From contig JAKZAN010000002.1 of NCBI GenBank assembly GCA_023053545.1, positions 4,386,375 to 4,450,374 of the forward strand: a DNA stretch of 64,000 nucleotides, given 5' to 3'. Shown one piece after another: positions 25,985 through 37,303 of the stretch (the stretch's first letter is position 1; the number at the start of each line of letters is the position of its first letter). The translations under genes and the position numbers were made by a program. Source of the DNA: Lepidurus packardi (taxonomy: Eukaryota > Arthropoda > Branchiopoda > Notostraca > Triopsidae). The notes beneath the pieces were generated by a model. The model was not told the DNA's origin. It was given only the letters and a program-made list of their open reading frames with translations, and did no database searches.

Positions 25985-26280
25985 GCTTTGTTGTTGTCGA
26001 GGGACGTAAGCACAAGCACGACTCGACGAAAGGACAACGGTGCACCCCGACTTAAGGACTACAAGCCCCGACTTTAACCCAGACTTAAGGACTGTAAACC
26101 CCAATTTAGGAACTGCACATTCCTAACCCAACCAAACCTAACCTAGTCTTAACCTAACCTTACTTAACCTAGTCCTTAAGTCGGGGTTCGTAGTCATAAG
26201 TCGGGGTTTGTAGTTCTTGAGCCGGTGCACCATAGTCGTCTTATCAAGTCGTCCTTATGTCACGTTGTCGTCGAAAAAGA
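25985..26280. mobile_element. Fold-back (inverted-repeat) element with TTAGG-like centre
   Basis: Two arms are inverted copies. The left arm begins around GGTGCACCCCGACTTAAGGA at 26039; the right arm ends in GAGCCGGTGCACC near 26232. Each arm has two or three copies of a roughly 24-bp module of the form GACTTAAGGACTACAA.CCCC. Outside GGTGCACC the flanks still pair (AAGCACGACTCGACGA on the left against the complement of TCAAGTCGTCCTT on the right). Between the arms, at about 26120-26172, lies degenerate CCTAA/CCTAAC sequence. No open frame fits a transposase, so it looks like a non-autonomous fold-back or MITE-type element. Target-site duplications were not resolved. Confidence 0.65.
26118..26172. 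repeat. Degenerate TTAGG-like interstitial repeat
   Basis: On the plus strand there are repeated CCTAAC/CCTAA units (CCTAACCCAACC, AAACCTAACCTAG, CTTAACCTAACC), the complement of TTAGG and TTAGGT. This resembles a decayed arthropod telomere repeat and sits exactly in the loop between the arms of the fold-back element. Confidence 0.5.
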
Positions 26281-29200
26281 AGAAAATTGGGGGAAAACAT
26301 TTTGTAGAGTTTGGACGTAGAGGACCAAAACGACCACAGCCAGGAACTCGCTTTTAGCAATTTACCGCCATATGTCGTGCAAGCTAGTTGCAAAATGTGC
26401 TGCTTGGGGATTTGGGGAGGGAATTTAAAGGTGAACAAAAATAGCCTCGGGAAACGTGCCTTTTGCCTGCCGACCGCAGCCATGCCACACGGGACAGACG
26501 CCGGCAGCAAGTAGAGAAGGACCAGCCCAGAACTCGTAAGACACGGGCTCACATATACACACATCCTCTCCCTCTCCCTCACGATGCACATTCTTTTGTA
26601 CGGAAAAAGCTCGTTCCGTTAAGAAATATAAAAAGTTGAGCGACAAAAAGCTGCAGCGGCTGTTTATTCGCCACGTCTTTTCGGCGAGCGTCGACTATAA
26701 TTGCAGCGACATTTATACGACATTCCCTAAATGGACTTCCGAGTTAGTAGGAAAGCGACTGCTTTATGAGCTGCACTCATCCCGCCCAAATTACCACTCC
26801 TCGCACTTGGCTTTGGCCTAGGCCTACTATATTTTCCTTTTTTCTCCTCGTAGAATTTTTTTTACTTTTAGACCTTTTTTAGTCAGGGTTCTTCCAGGGT
26901 AAAAAAAGAAAAGTATGATAGATACAGAGGGAAGAAAAAATTATGACATGACCCTCCATGGCGCCCAGTGTGCGGCTCTTTGCACGACTCAACGATCCTG
27001 ATAGGACTTTCAATATAGAAACATCTACAAAGCAGACTTAGGTTAGGCGCACAAAAAAGTTACTCCAAAGCAAGGTCTCTTTTGAAAAAAGAAACCCGTA
27101 AATGTCTTCATAGGGTTACACATTTAATAAGCTTAGGAGCTAAGCCACGCCCCCATGGGTTAAGTACCAACGGGTAGCTACAGTGAGTTGGAATGTTGAG
27201 CTTGGGTCACGTTTGCCGATGCTAGATAGACCATTTTAAGCTCTTCCTTTGTAAGACGCAGAGGCGGCTGGAAATACTTTTCGGGAAGATTTAAATATAA
27301 TCGGATTTTTTTAAAGAAAAGGTTTCTATAAGAATTTAAGTACATTCCAACTATTTTTCTTATAATATTCTTCAATGCGTAAGTTTCATATAGCGTTCTA
27401 AGGCTGCAGTTTCGAAAAACATTTCTCTCAATTACGTGGGTATATTCCTTGTCTATTACGGGCTTACTTGAAGGCTCATAACTCTATGGCATTGTATTTA
27501 TGAACAATACATTCCCAGCTGGCAATAACAAATTTCCATAAAGAAAATAATTCACCAAGAAATACCTTTTCATAGGAAATTTGGTGTATTCAGATGCTGC
27601 ACTATTTTGTAATTACGTTAGTTCAACGTAATTAGAATTATACTCTTTTGTAATTCTATTTTATGTAACTATTACCATTATTCTTACAAAATCTAAACTC
27701 CACAATTCATATACTATACCTTACGCACTACAAATCTAATTTGTAAATTTGTTTTTAAATTTGTAATATTAATACTACAAACTAAACAAAGTGTTTAAAA
27801 GTACCTTATAGTGATTTCATGCATTATTTAGTTATAAGTACTGTATCTTTGTGTAGTTAAGGTACTATGCTCAGAATTGGTCAATATTAATTGGGATATG
27901 GCAATTGGGACTGTTAGTCCCGCCTTTTATAAACAATGAAAGACGGGCTAATTGTAGCAGCCTTTCCTATAGCAAAGGTAGAAACACGAGCCGCACCGGG
28001 TTAAAGTCTGTGCGAATGAAAGTGTATACGATTGTTGTGCACCATGCCAACTCAATTAAGCTGGCTTACAGCCTAATAGCCAAACCCCCCAGTTGCAGAG
28101 TCGTGACACCAAAAGCTAAAGAACTTGGAGAAATTTTAAAAATAGATGAAACTTGGGTGCGTTACTGTTCCCGTGTAAGAGCTGGCACAGGACAGTGAGA
28201 AAACTGGGACTTAAAAAAGTTGTTTATGAGGAACAGCGGGCAAGTGTGTTGAATGGGACTACACAGCAATCCCTTCTTTGCTTAGAAAAAAAAAACTATG
28301 CTTTAAGTATAGTCATAATAACTTCCCCCGTGATGTTGCTTTTGGGCTGTTTTGTTTTCACCGGGAAGAAGAGGACATAAGGAACCCATACTTATGGATG
28401 GATAAAACGAACATATATACGTGAAGAACCTATACGAGATTGTTTAGTTTTAGACATGCTTGGGTGCCGCCATGTGTTGGCACCTGCTTCTCATAAAATT
28501 CAAGAGGCTGTGTGTATATCTCTCTCTCTGTCTGCGTCGAAGTAAAAGGTAAAAGGGGGACTCCTTGGTCTTGCGAGCTTATAAAAGAAGGGGGTTGGGA
28601 ATGTCATTTATTTTCTTGACCACTTGTTTGGTAATGGCTTCCCTTTCAACTGCATGCGTGTGTGTATATATGTGTGTCCAAGTTGGAGAGATGAAGGAAG
28701 CGTATTCCTCAATTCAGGAGGATACGCCTGTCCCGCCATGCTTTTAACGCTTTTATTGGGCTTTTGGTGCCATCCTTGACCACATCAGCATTCATCGATA
28801 TCGACGTGTTTACAGCTTGTTCGCCCTCCTTTCAAAGCAACTTTTCGAGCATGTCGAGGTGCAGTTGGCCTTTTATGCAGAGCCGGACTATTGGGAAATG
28901 TACCTGAAAATGAGATTTCAACTTCTGCCACGTGTCAAAAGGTCCCTTTCCTTGCTCTTTTGTAGATATTTCCGGGTTATTTGACAGAAAACCAAGTTAC
29001 ATTCCTACCTTTTGGCCAATCTGCAAAGGTTCCTTTTTCTGACTTGTGCGGATAATTTCTAAAGTCTGTAGCTTGGGGAGAAATTGGGGCAGCAGCAAGG
29101 CACCTTTGTAGTTCTTTTAAACTTTGACTGGAAAGCGGGGAGCCCCAGACTTTGGCTGGTCTTTTGTTTCAAGAATAAGTCCCAACATTGAAACTTTGGC

Positions 29201-31379
29201 AGAAATTATACATTTAACGAAAGTTAGAGCTGCTAGGAGCAGCTGGAACTATTTCATTTTCCCGGTATTACTTCGCAGGTGGGGGGAGGAGGAGCTTGGA
29301 CAAGGTGTGCAGTTTAGGCCAATACCTGTTCCTACTTGAAAGAGATATAAAAAAATGAATAATGGAAGGTTAGAGGAGTCATTTCTGCTCTCCCCTCTTA
29401 CTCGCTTTTGCAACAACTTCCTTTATCTTCATGTCTATCTAAAAAGGGGGCAAACGAGGACAGCAATAAGCCCCGGACGTAACTTACCCGGGTTCGTTGG
29501 CTAAGGTTATAGGGTCCTGTGTAAGAAAGCGGTAAGGAGGACCAGTGGGAGGACATGTGATGCATACTCTAAAGCCAGGGCAAGAGAGAGAGAGAGAACG
29601 AGGGAGAAAAAAATGAAGTTGTGAGGAAGAAACACGATCAATGAAAGGTTGTCCAATAAGTTTCGGAGCCAAGTGCCATTCGACTGCCACTTGGGCGCCG
29701 CTAATAAAAATTGAGATGGAGGCGAGTCCAACTGCCTCCGGTGGTTGTGGGTTCTCTTCTTTTTATAAACAAAAAATAGAATAAAAATTTTATATAGTTA
29801 GGTTTTACTGTGATAAATTCAATATCGGCTTTTTACCTTCGTGTTCGTTTTCACTACTAAACGACATTTAGAGTCGACTGGCTCCGTCAGTCTCCCCCGT
29901 ACCCCGTATAGCATGAAAAGAGTGACATAGCTATCTCGATGTGAAGCCCCCCGTATTTATAAGGATTTGGGACCCAAGTTACACGGTCAGCAGTCTATTT
30001 TCTGTATCAAGCATGATGGACGCTGAAGCAGCTTTCCTGGATGCTTTTCGCTGACTTGGCCTTATATACCTAATCCTTTTCGTGGAGGATGTGACACCCC
30101 AATCCTGGCTGTATTACTGTTGCGCTACTTAAAAAAACAAGAAAAAAAGGTGCGTTCAATGACACACATCGAGCTGGGATTGCGCAAAGAAAATCTTGGT
30201 AGTTGTGAAAGTAAGTAAACTTTTGTGGCAGGGGGAGGTTGGGGGAGCAACGAAATTAAGTAATGAACAAGTTTTCAGCTGCTTTCTCGTCTTTTCGAAA
30301 GGGCTTAATGAAGTTTTGTAGAGTCTAACTTGCCCTTAGGGTCGCTAGTGGTGTACTGCTACACACACACCGCTCACTTCTTCCTGTCGTTATCATTGCT
30401 GCAGCTAGGTTTTCTCGGGGTTTGTGGCTCCTTCTGCGTCGTAGAGAGATGCTATTAAAAATCCAGGCTCCGGGGGCTTAGGAGGACAATTGTTGAGCTA
30501 AGGTGCATTAGTGTGTTTTCTTGACAGTACTTGGCCAGACCTTTTTATTTATTTTTTAGCTTTTTTTTATTATTTATAACTTTTGGAAAGAACCTTCGAA
30601 ATCGGAGTTGTAAAGTTGATCGATGGGGATTTGAAGAAGGATTCCTTCTTTTTTGTTATTCGGTACCATTTCGGAGACAGCATGCAAAAAAGGACAGTTC
30701 AAGCGTTAATTAGGGTTTGGTGACAATTTATCATTCCAACTTGTTACTAGACGAGAACCAAAACAATGGAATAAATAAGCGCTTTTTTTCATTTCAGCTA
30801 GCTTCAAGCTTGGGGATATTGAGCTTGGCAGTCCAGGCTAAAAGGGAAGAAGATAAAGGGAGAGAAAAAATGGGAAAAGTAGAGAGAAAAAACTGAAGAT
30901 GGATCACATCGCCGCGGAAGACCCCAAAACTGTCGATAGCCATCTCTTCCTGCCTGCCGGTGAAAAATGATGTTCGCTTTCGCGCCTTTGCACAAACTCG
31001 TTTTTCTCGCCTTTACCCGAAAAGTGGTGTCAGAATTGCCATTTCGCTGCATTGTCGGAATCCGTTTTTGCCGCTGTAGCCTCCTTGCCACTTTGCTAGA
31101 GCAACATCCATTGGCTTTACAGACACAGGAAGGGGAGTAGGATAAATAAAAAAAAGAGGAGGCAGAAATAGTTGAGCTATTGGACTCATTCTGTAGCCTG
31201 CTAGAATTGTGGAAACCTCTCAGAATCAATTAGGGCCCGATTAAAGATATGGCAACTGTCACGACGGTCCAAACGCTCTCCTTTTGAAAGTGCTGCCCTT
31301 TCATTTGCTTTGTTCAGATCAGATCGTTTGGGATTCAAGGCACTATACAAAGCCAGTCCCACCTTCACTTATATAAGAA

Positions 31380-31690
31380 ATAAAATAAACAAATATTTTT
31401 TAAAATTAGTATCTCTTCTTTTCGCTTATAGGAGCAAAACGTTTAATCTTGATAGAAATAAAATAAACATTTAAAATAAAAAATTCTAGAATAAAAAATT
31501 AATTTAATTAATAAATAAAAAGAAAAAACATAAAAAATAAATAATTATAACTACATAAAAATGAGGACACATACGCAAAAATAACAAAATGGATAAAAAT
31601 TAAAAATACATAAAGATAAAAATAAAAATAGATGCAAAATAATAAGGTAATAACATTCAAATAAATCAATAAACGGCAAAAGAAAGTTCT
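31380..31690. repeat. AT-rich low-complexity stretch
   Basis: About 300 bp made almost only of A/T with repeated AATAAAAA and TAAATAAA words. The minus-strand open frame across it is a composition artefact rich in Phe, Tyr and Leu. Confidence 0.7.
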
Positions 31691-34449
31691 CAAGTGGGAA
31701 AGAATAAGTCACTTGGAGTTGGGTATAACTAGAGAAAACTTGAGCAGTATATATATCTCTTCATAATTCTCCGTCTTGCGAGACGTTTAAGCTTTTGGTG
31801 GCATAAAATGCTATCTTGACAGTAGCGGCAATAATTGTCTTCAATCTGATTCAAGCACGGAATCATACTTGACATTCCTCAGCTTTTTGATTTTCTTTAT
31901 TTTATTTTTGCAATATCTAGTAGCCTCGCACGAGTCTTTAGAAAAGCGAAAGCGGGGATTCGTGACCAAGCATCTCAGTTTCTTTCCATTGAGGGAAAGG
32001 AATGGCGATCGTTACGTCTGCACGGCTCTTTGGGAAGATGTTCCTACTCACGGCATACTTTGCCGAGTTTACCCAAACTCACGACAAGCGTGGTAAAGTG
32101 TAACATAGGCACCAGGGAAAACCGAAACAAAGATAGCCTAAAAGGGAATCCCAATATCACGTACGATAAACAAGGTAATTCGAGCTTTTGTCTGCTGGTT
32201 GTTCCACTATTTGTGTTTGGGAGCAACGCATTTCTCGCTCTATCTATATTGGCAGGTATGCCACCACACGAAAGCCTTGATGGAAGCTTGCTTGGGCGAC
32301 TAGATAGCCTCAAAAACCTGAGTCATCTTCTACGTCAGATCGATCGGTTATGTGTGTTGGTTTGCGTTTCAAGGAAGTTCGCAAGACACACGCTGAGAGC
32401 TAGACCTCACGTGAGGCTCCGTAGAAAAGACGAATCGAGGACGGAGATTATTTTTCCAAGTAGAGTGACAAAGATTTTTATTAAGTATAAGGCAGCGAGC
32501 ATCACTTAACTATTTAAGACAAAAGGTAATGTCGAGGGTAGCTCTTACCTTGATGGCAGAAGCTCGTGAGCAAGAAGATTCCCCCCTTTCCATAAAAGAA
32601 AATGAAGACAAAAGACGAAAGAGAGGGAATATATAGTGCACTGTGCCAGTACTCTCACTTTGTATTTATCTTCACTTCGCGTTTTAAGGAGATGACCAAT
32701 TTCCCTGATATATCGGTTGGGCTCTTTTCTATACTTTTTTTTCATTTTTGGGAAGGGCTTGTAATTCAAAACACGAATGAGACCTATAAGAAATAATACT
32801 CTTGTAGGTTTTGCCTCAATGACCAAGATTCGGATCCTAATGGCCCTAGCTCTTCGAAAGGTGTCAGTTTATTGTTCAGTGAGTCGATGTGATCTGAATG
32901 CGGGGGCCTGGTGAAGATGTTGCGCTTTCTTTAAAAACAAATTTTTCTTTTTCCTTGGACGAAAAGGGTGAAGAATAGAAAAAAAAATATATATGGCGTA
33001 TTCTTCTTCCCATTCGTGTGATATGCAAACGACGACAAGCGAGTGGGTTTACGGTCCCGTTCGTTTTACTGGCCTTTTGCCCTTTATTACGTTTTCGCCC
33101 TCTCCGCATCTTTGGAATGGGAAGTTACTGCGCGGGTTAAGTGTAACTGTTTTAATGCCGCAGCGCCTTCTACCGCACTATTAAATCTTGTCAGTTGTGT
33201 TACATCAATTTTTCTCCGGAGTTTTGCCCCAGACGAAGTGTGCATGACTGCTCTATTGCTGCTGCAGAAGTAGCTTGGTACACAAGTCTTCAGATTGGAT
33301 CATGATTTATTCATATCCTGTTCCTGTGTGATGTCAATCGGCGTCGAATCATGCATCGTTTTTTCAAAGTTATTTCTTGGTGATATTGTACAGCTTTTGC
33401 TTGCTCGACACTGGTGTGCCGACACTGCTGGCTGGCGACGAAGTCGTTTGATTGGGACCTCCTCGCAGATGGAAGAAAAGTGTGCTGCGTGTAGAAAAGC
33501 AGTTCATGCTGCAGACGTTTCTTGGCTCGGTTGCTGTCTATATACGGCTACAGCCCGGAATCGATCTTTCTTCTGTCACTTCTGTGGTGATACAAAGGCT
33601 AAATTACGGCCTGAGATAAAAGACCCCAAACATGACGAATGCGACATGCCTAGAGCCGCCGAGAGATTCTTGAGCATCTAAGCCAGATTGGAGTCCACGA
33701 AATGACTGTTCTGTGCCTGTCAAGCCTACACTATGCGTACTGTGTTTTTAATAACAGCGTCCAGTTTTTTGTTTCCTGACGCAGGCTTTGTTGGTATTCC
33801 CAGGTGAGCCGTAGGGTAAGGTACGAGACGACAACTGCCATTTATCAAAACTATGGAAGTCAACTGACAGATCTGACGGGATCATCCAATATTTTTTTTT
33901 CAGAGACAATATATACAACGCCAGTAGCAGAAAATTAAACAGGCGACTTTCAAGACTTACTATAGCCTAAGGCGCATTCCGAATGTCATCTAGTGAGAAG
34001 AAAGCTAAATTTAAAAACGGTGCAAATTACTACCCGGTTCGTTTCGGAATAAAGACACCTCGGGATCATATCACAGAGTTATGCATAAAAGGGTGATTAA
34101 TTTAATTCGTATAAGTTTATAGGATTACGTGACTGAACAATACATTCTATCCTAAATCCAGTGTGTCTTATCCTTTTGAATGCTTTTGAAGACCACCCGG
34201 GGAAACGAAACTGCTTAAACTAAAATATATAACTCTAAACACCTGCAAAGGGTCCTTAAAGCTTCTTGATTTTCCAGTTGTTCACGGTGATCAAATCCGT
34301 TTTGAAGCACCACCACCTTTTCACCAAAATAAAGAGAATCACGTTTCATTCCCCTTTGTTTGACAAGGCCACATCCGTTGCGACAAAATTCAATTTTTCT
34401 CGGCTTTTCCGCCACCTATGAGACAAGTAAGAAAGGGAATCACATACAC

Positions 34450-34500
34450 CAGCGGTTCTCAAAGTTCTCAAACTATGTGCCGCGGCGAGAGTTTGAATGG
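34450..34500 (+). mobile_element. hAT-like terminal-repeat remnant
   Basis: The sequence CAGCGGTTCTCAAAGTTCTC followed by AAACTATGTGCCGCGGCG resembles the CAGNGGTTCTCAAACT ends, often next to GTGCCGCGG, of hAT transposons in animal genomes. I found no facing inverted copy within about 500 bp and no transposase frame, so at most it is a solo or decayed end lying just upstream of CDIN1. Confidence 0.3.
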
Positions 34501-34884
34501 CAGAGCAGCGTGTTTGACTGTTGTACTAAATTACGAATTAGATTCCCATGTTAATACTAAACTAAGCTAAAACTGTGTCCGCCTTTTTATTAAAACCAAA
34601 TTAATTTATTGCTTTCAACAGGACTACATAATTTTTATTCGGTAATAGGAATATTTTGGCTCAGACTGCCTTCACAGCCTTGCTTCAAAATAATCATGCA
34701 TGTGTTTCTTAGGAATCGTCCATTTTTTCTGGTTTGAGACACGGTGCAACTCCTGTGGCTACTGGTTTAGCGATTCGCTGGTGAGTTTTTCCCTGCATTG
34801 GAAAGCCTACCATTAGCCGCAATGGAGAAATTGGAGAAATTTGAATACCTTGTTTACTTCACGAAGACAATACCTTGATTGAAA

Positions 34885-36113
34885 ATGAAGCCAGATTTGT
34901 ACGAAGCTATCGTAGCTCGTCTGAAAGGTTTACCTGCAAGAAATTGCATAAGAATTTTGGTCCAAGAATTTACCGAGTAAACTTCCTTTCCGTTTTAACA
35001 ACAAATAGATTTCTATTTATATTCTAATCACTAAAACTAATCTAATGTTTTGTCTTTTTCCCATTCAAAGGGTTCCTAAAGAGACTTTATCTAGTATTGC
35101 CAACTTGGTTATACAGAGACGAACCAAACGGCTGCATCACCGATTTAGTACTCGAGAGTCAATGGAAATGCTCTATACACGGTAATAATTTAGTTTAGAT
35201 AATTTATAAGACACAGCTTTGTATACTTTGCTTCTTTTTTCTTGTACTAATAACCACATTTATTATATGTTTGTCTACCTCCAGTTACAGGGAAGGTGTA
35301 ACTAATGGGGATGAACCTGGCGTCTTATTGCGGATCGCTGATGATACTGGTTTGCCACCTGCTTTGTTGGCAAGATTTATCTTAGAGTTTCATTATAAGA
35401 ATGCGGTCTCAAAAAATGTAGAAGAAAGCAATAGTACTGTCACTCGAAATCTAGTCACCACTTTAACCAAAAACACTCATGGTATTGAAGACAGAGATTT
35501 AGCTCTTGAAATATATATGGTAAATTACTTTAATAATTAGTTAAGTTATATTTTATACTTGGTAGCTTCCGTTTTTGGTTCTAGTGCAACCTGCAAGACG
35601 ACTTTTATGGCCCTTACACGGAAGCAGTTAAAGCGTTAGCTACAGTTTAAGCGGTCTTTACAGGATTTTTATATTATTTTTTTAGTGGAATTGGCCATGA
35701 ATACGAGCAGAAACTGTGCAGGATTTTGCGTCAACATAATATTCCTTTCTGCGATGAAAATGATTTGCGTAACAGGGGCTACGACAAAACTCCAGATGTG
35801 AAGTTGGACGTGCCGATAGCCGTGGATGGTTTTGTCGTAAATTGGATTGAATGCAAAGCGGTTTTTGGCAACCCTGACATACATTCCGATTATTTGCGCG
35901 ATCAGTTGTGGAGCTATTGGAACAGGTTGTTGACAAATAGGATTCTTGCTATGGATGTATTAATAACACTGTTCCCTTAGGTTTGGCTCTGGAATGGTTA
36001 TTTATTGGTTTGGCTTCGTGGAAGGCTTAGACAGCGGAAAAGAAAAAGGCATTTTAGTGCGGGATTCCTTTCCTTCTGTTGGAAGTATAACATTCATGAA
36101 TTTCGCCAGTTAA
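34885..36113 (+). CDS. CDIN1: CDIN1 (C15orf41) homologue, PD-(D/E)XK-like nuclease, 286 aa
   Basis: Conserved nuclear protein that binds codanin-1; human mutations cause congenital dyserythropoietic anaemia type I. Six exons with consistent phases: 34885-34976, 35071-35181, 35285-35519, 35585-35634, 35686-35925, 35981-36113; 861 nt, 286 aa, close to the human length of 281. The start MKPDLYEAIVARLKGLP aligns with the family N-terminus. The C-terminal half is unmistakable: GIGHEYEQKL, RGYDKTPDVKLDVPIAVDG, NWIECKA, then [20 protein letters not shown] and ERGIL-like EKGILVRDSFP. The TPD..(x)..ECK arrangement is the D..ExK pattern of restriction-endonuclease-like folds. An upstream ATG at about 34822 is closed by a stop before 34885, so I chose the later start. 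Introns are 51-103 nt. Identity is firm. Confidence 0.94.
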
Positions 36114-36364
36114 CGGTGAGGAACAACTAGACGTCCGTTCCGCATTTATGATGAAATTTGTGCAACTCTTGCATCTGGCTTGGTTTTGGAAACAGGTTAA
36201 GCGTTTTGCAATTAACGGAAGTTAAGCAGTAAAAATGACCCAGATTGTTGGGTTCAGAGAGTTTGTAAATACCAACATGGAATCTGCGGGAGCTGGGAGA
36301 TTAAGCTGTTTCAGATACAAACGTGTTAGGCGAGAGGAAATGTATATTTTTGCGAAGGATGATA

Positions 36365-36370
36365 AATAAA
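36365..36370 (+). promoter_or_regulatory. Poly(A) signal, probably of CDIN1
   Basis: AATAAA about 250 nt after the CDIN1 stop codon on the same strand. Distance is plausible; no closer hexamer was noticed. Confidence 0.4.
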
Positions 36371-36505
36371 GTAAATAACCAAATCGTTTCAATATTGCTT
36401 CACGTGCTCTCTGGCTGGATTTTTCAATGTTGTTTTCACGTGGAACGTGAGAATCAAGAGTTATTACATTTACAAAACTCAGATGATCTTATGGATATGT
36501 TTGTT

Positions 36506-36555
36506 GACTTATTCTATATTGTACTTATATGTACTTATATGACTTATTCTATATT
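36506..36555. repeat. Short compound direct repeat
   Basis: GACTTATTCTATATT occurs at 36506-36520 and again at 36541-36555, separated by two tandem copies of GTACTTATAT. A small local duplication with no coding role. Confidence 0.8.
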
Positions 36556-37265
36556 ATATAAAATGACTGTGTGATGAACAGTTTTGCAAAACGTATATAA
36601 CGCTGTCTGAGGCAACTATCCTTCTGTCACTAGTTTTATACGTCATTGCCTCATGGTTATTGCAAGATCAATTCTAATCATTGAGTTTAATGAATTTCGA
36701 ATCTATTTATTGTTAAGATCAATTATTTTACATTAATGTTGCAATAAATAGGACTGCTCTATGTAACTATATAAATACAGTACTTTTAGTTTTACAGCAA
36801 GTACGGAGTATTATTGTAACGTCGATAGTTACAATAAATCAATACAGTAATCATGGATTTTCACTGTATGATATGATGAAAAGTCAACGCCAATAAAGGC
36901 ATCGAACTATAAGGGCAAGTCACCATTTACTATATGAAAGAATTACAGTACAATTGTAACTACATGTGAGAAATTTTGAAAAGAAGATTCATTAGTTAGG
37001 TGGATTTCTGCCTTTCTTATGTGTATATGTTCGTGTAGTCGTTTAATTGTGCCAGTGAATAATTGAAACGCAAACGTCTCGTACCCAACTAAAAGAACCT
37101 GAAGGTTGTGTAGCCTTGTCTATCATTCAAGGCTGCTTATAGGAATCTGAGAACATGGTATGGAATCACAGGTTCAAAGTCGTTTCCTTCAATTGGTTAA
37201 AGCCAGTACTATTAGACTGTGTTTTGCAATCGTAAGGGGTTTTAGATGAAAGTTCGAACATAATG

Positions 37266-37303
37266 ACTACACTTTGATCTTAGCCAAAAGGCCGAGAAGC
37301 GAT
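37266..37303 (-). pseudogene. Truncated U2 snRNA retrocopy (first 38 nt)
   Basis: The minus strand reads ATCGCTTCTCGGCCTTTTGG followed by CTAAGATCAAAGTGTAGT, the exact 5' end of animal U2 snRNA, including the branch-site-pairing GTGTAGTA region up to GTAGT. Similarity stops there: the following bases are not the U2 continuation ATCTGTTC. Near-identical direct repeats flank it, GATGAAAGTTCGAACATAA at 37245-37263 and GATGAAAGTCGAACATAAA at 37301-37319. A 5'-complete, 3'-truncated snRNA copy between target-site duplications is the known form of self-primed snRNA retropseudogenes. It cannot make a functional U2, which is about 190 nt long. Confidence 0.88.

Larger units (their letters stand above)
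22161..34884. other. Gene-poor stretch of about 12.7 kb
   Basis: Upstream of the Sidestep-like gene and of CDIN1, which are divergent, so this probably includes both promoters. I read both strands and saw no family I recognise and no chain of phase-compatible exons. The longest open frames (23189-23698, 30804-31229, 32030-32509, 33295-33681) have no domain and poor composition. Contents: the fold-back element at about 25985-26280, AT-rich low-complexity DNA at about 31380-31690, and a hAT-like terminal motif at 34450. Confidence 0.55.

Noticed and set aside
26118..26172. True telomere or chromosome end
   Set aside because: The TTAGG-like units are few and degenerate and lie inside an inverted-repeat element with unique sequence on both sides.
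30804..31229. 141-codon minus-strand frame
   Set aside because: Low-complexity Phe/Ser composition, no domain.
32030..32509. 159-codon plus-strand frame
   Set aside because: No domain, no signal peptide, no splice-compatible neighbours; in a gene-poor region.
33295..33681. 128-codon plus-strand frame with CAAC and CHFC pairs
   Set aside because: Looks superficially like a zinc-binding protein, but the spacing matches no family I know and there is no clear gene structure around it.
37266..37303. Functional U2 snRNA gene
   Set aside because: Only the first 38 nt are present, with direct repeats flanking them; a functional U2 is far longer.
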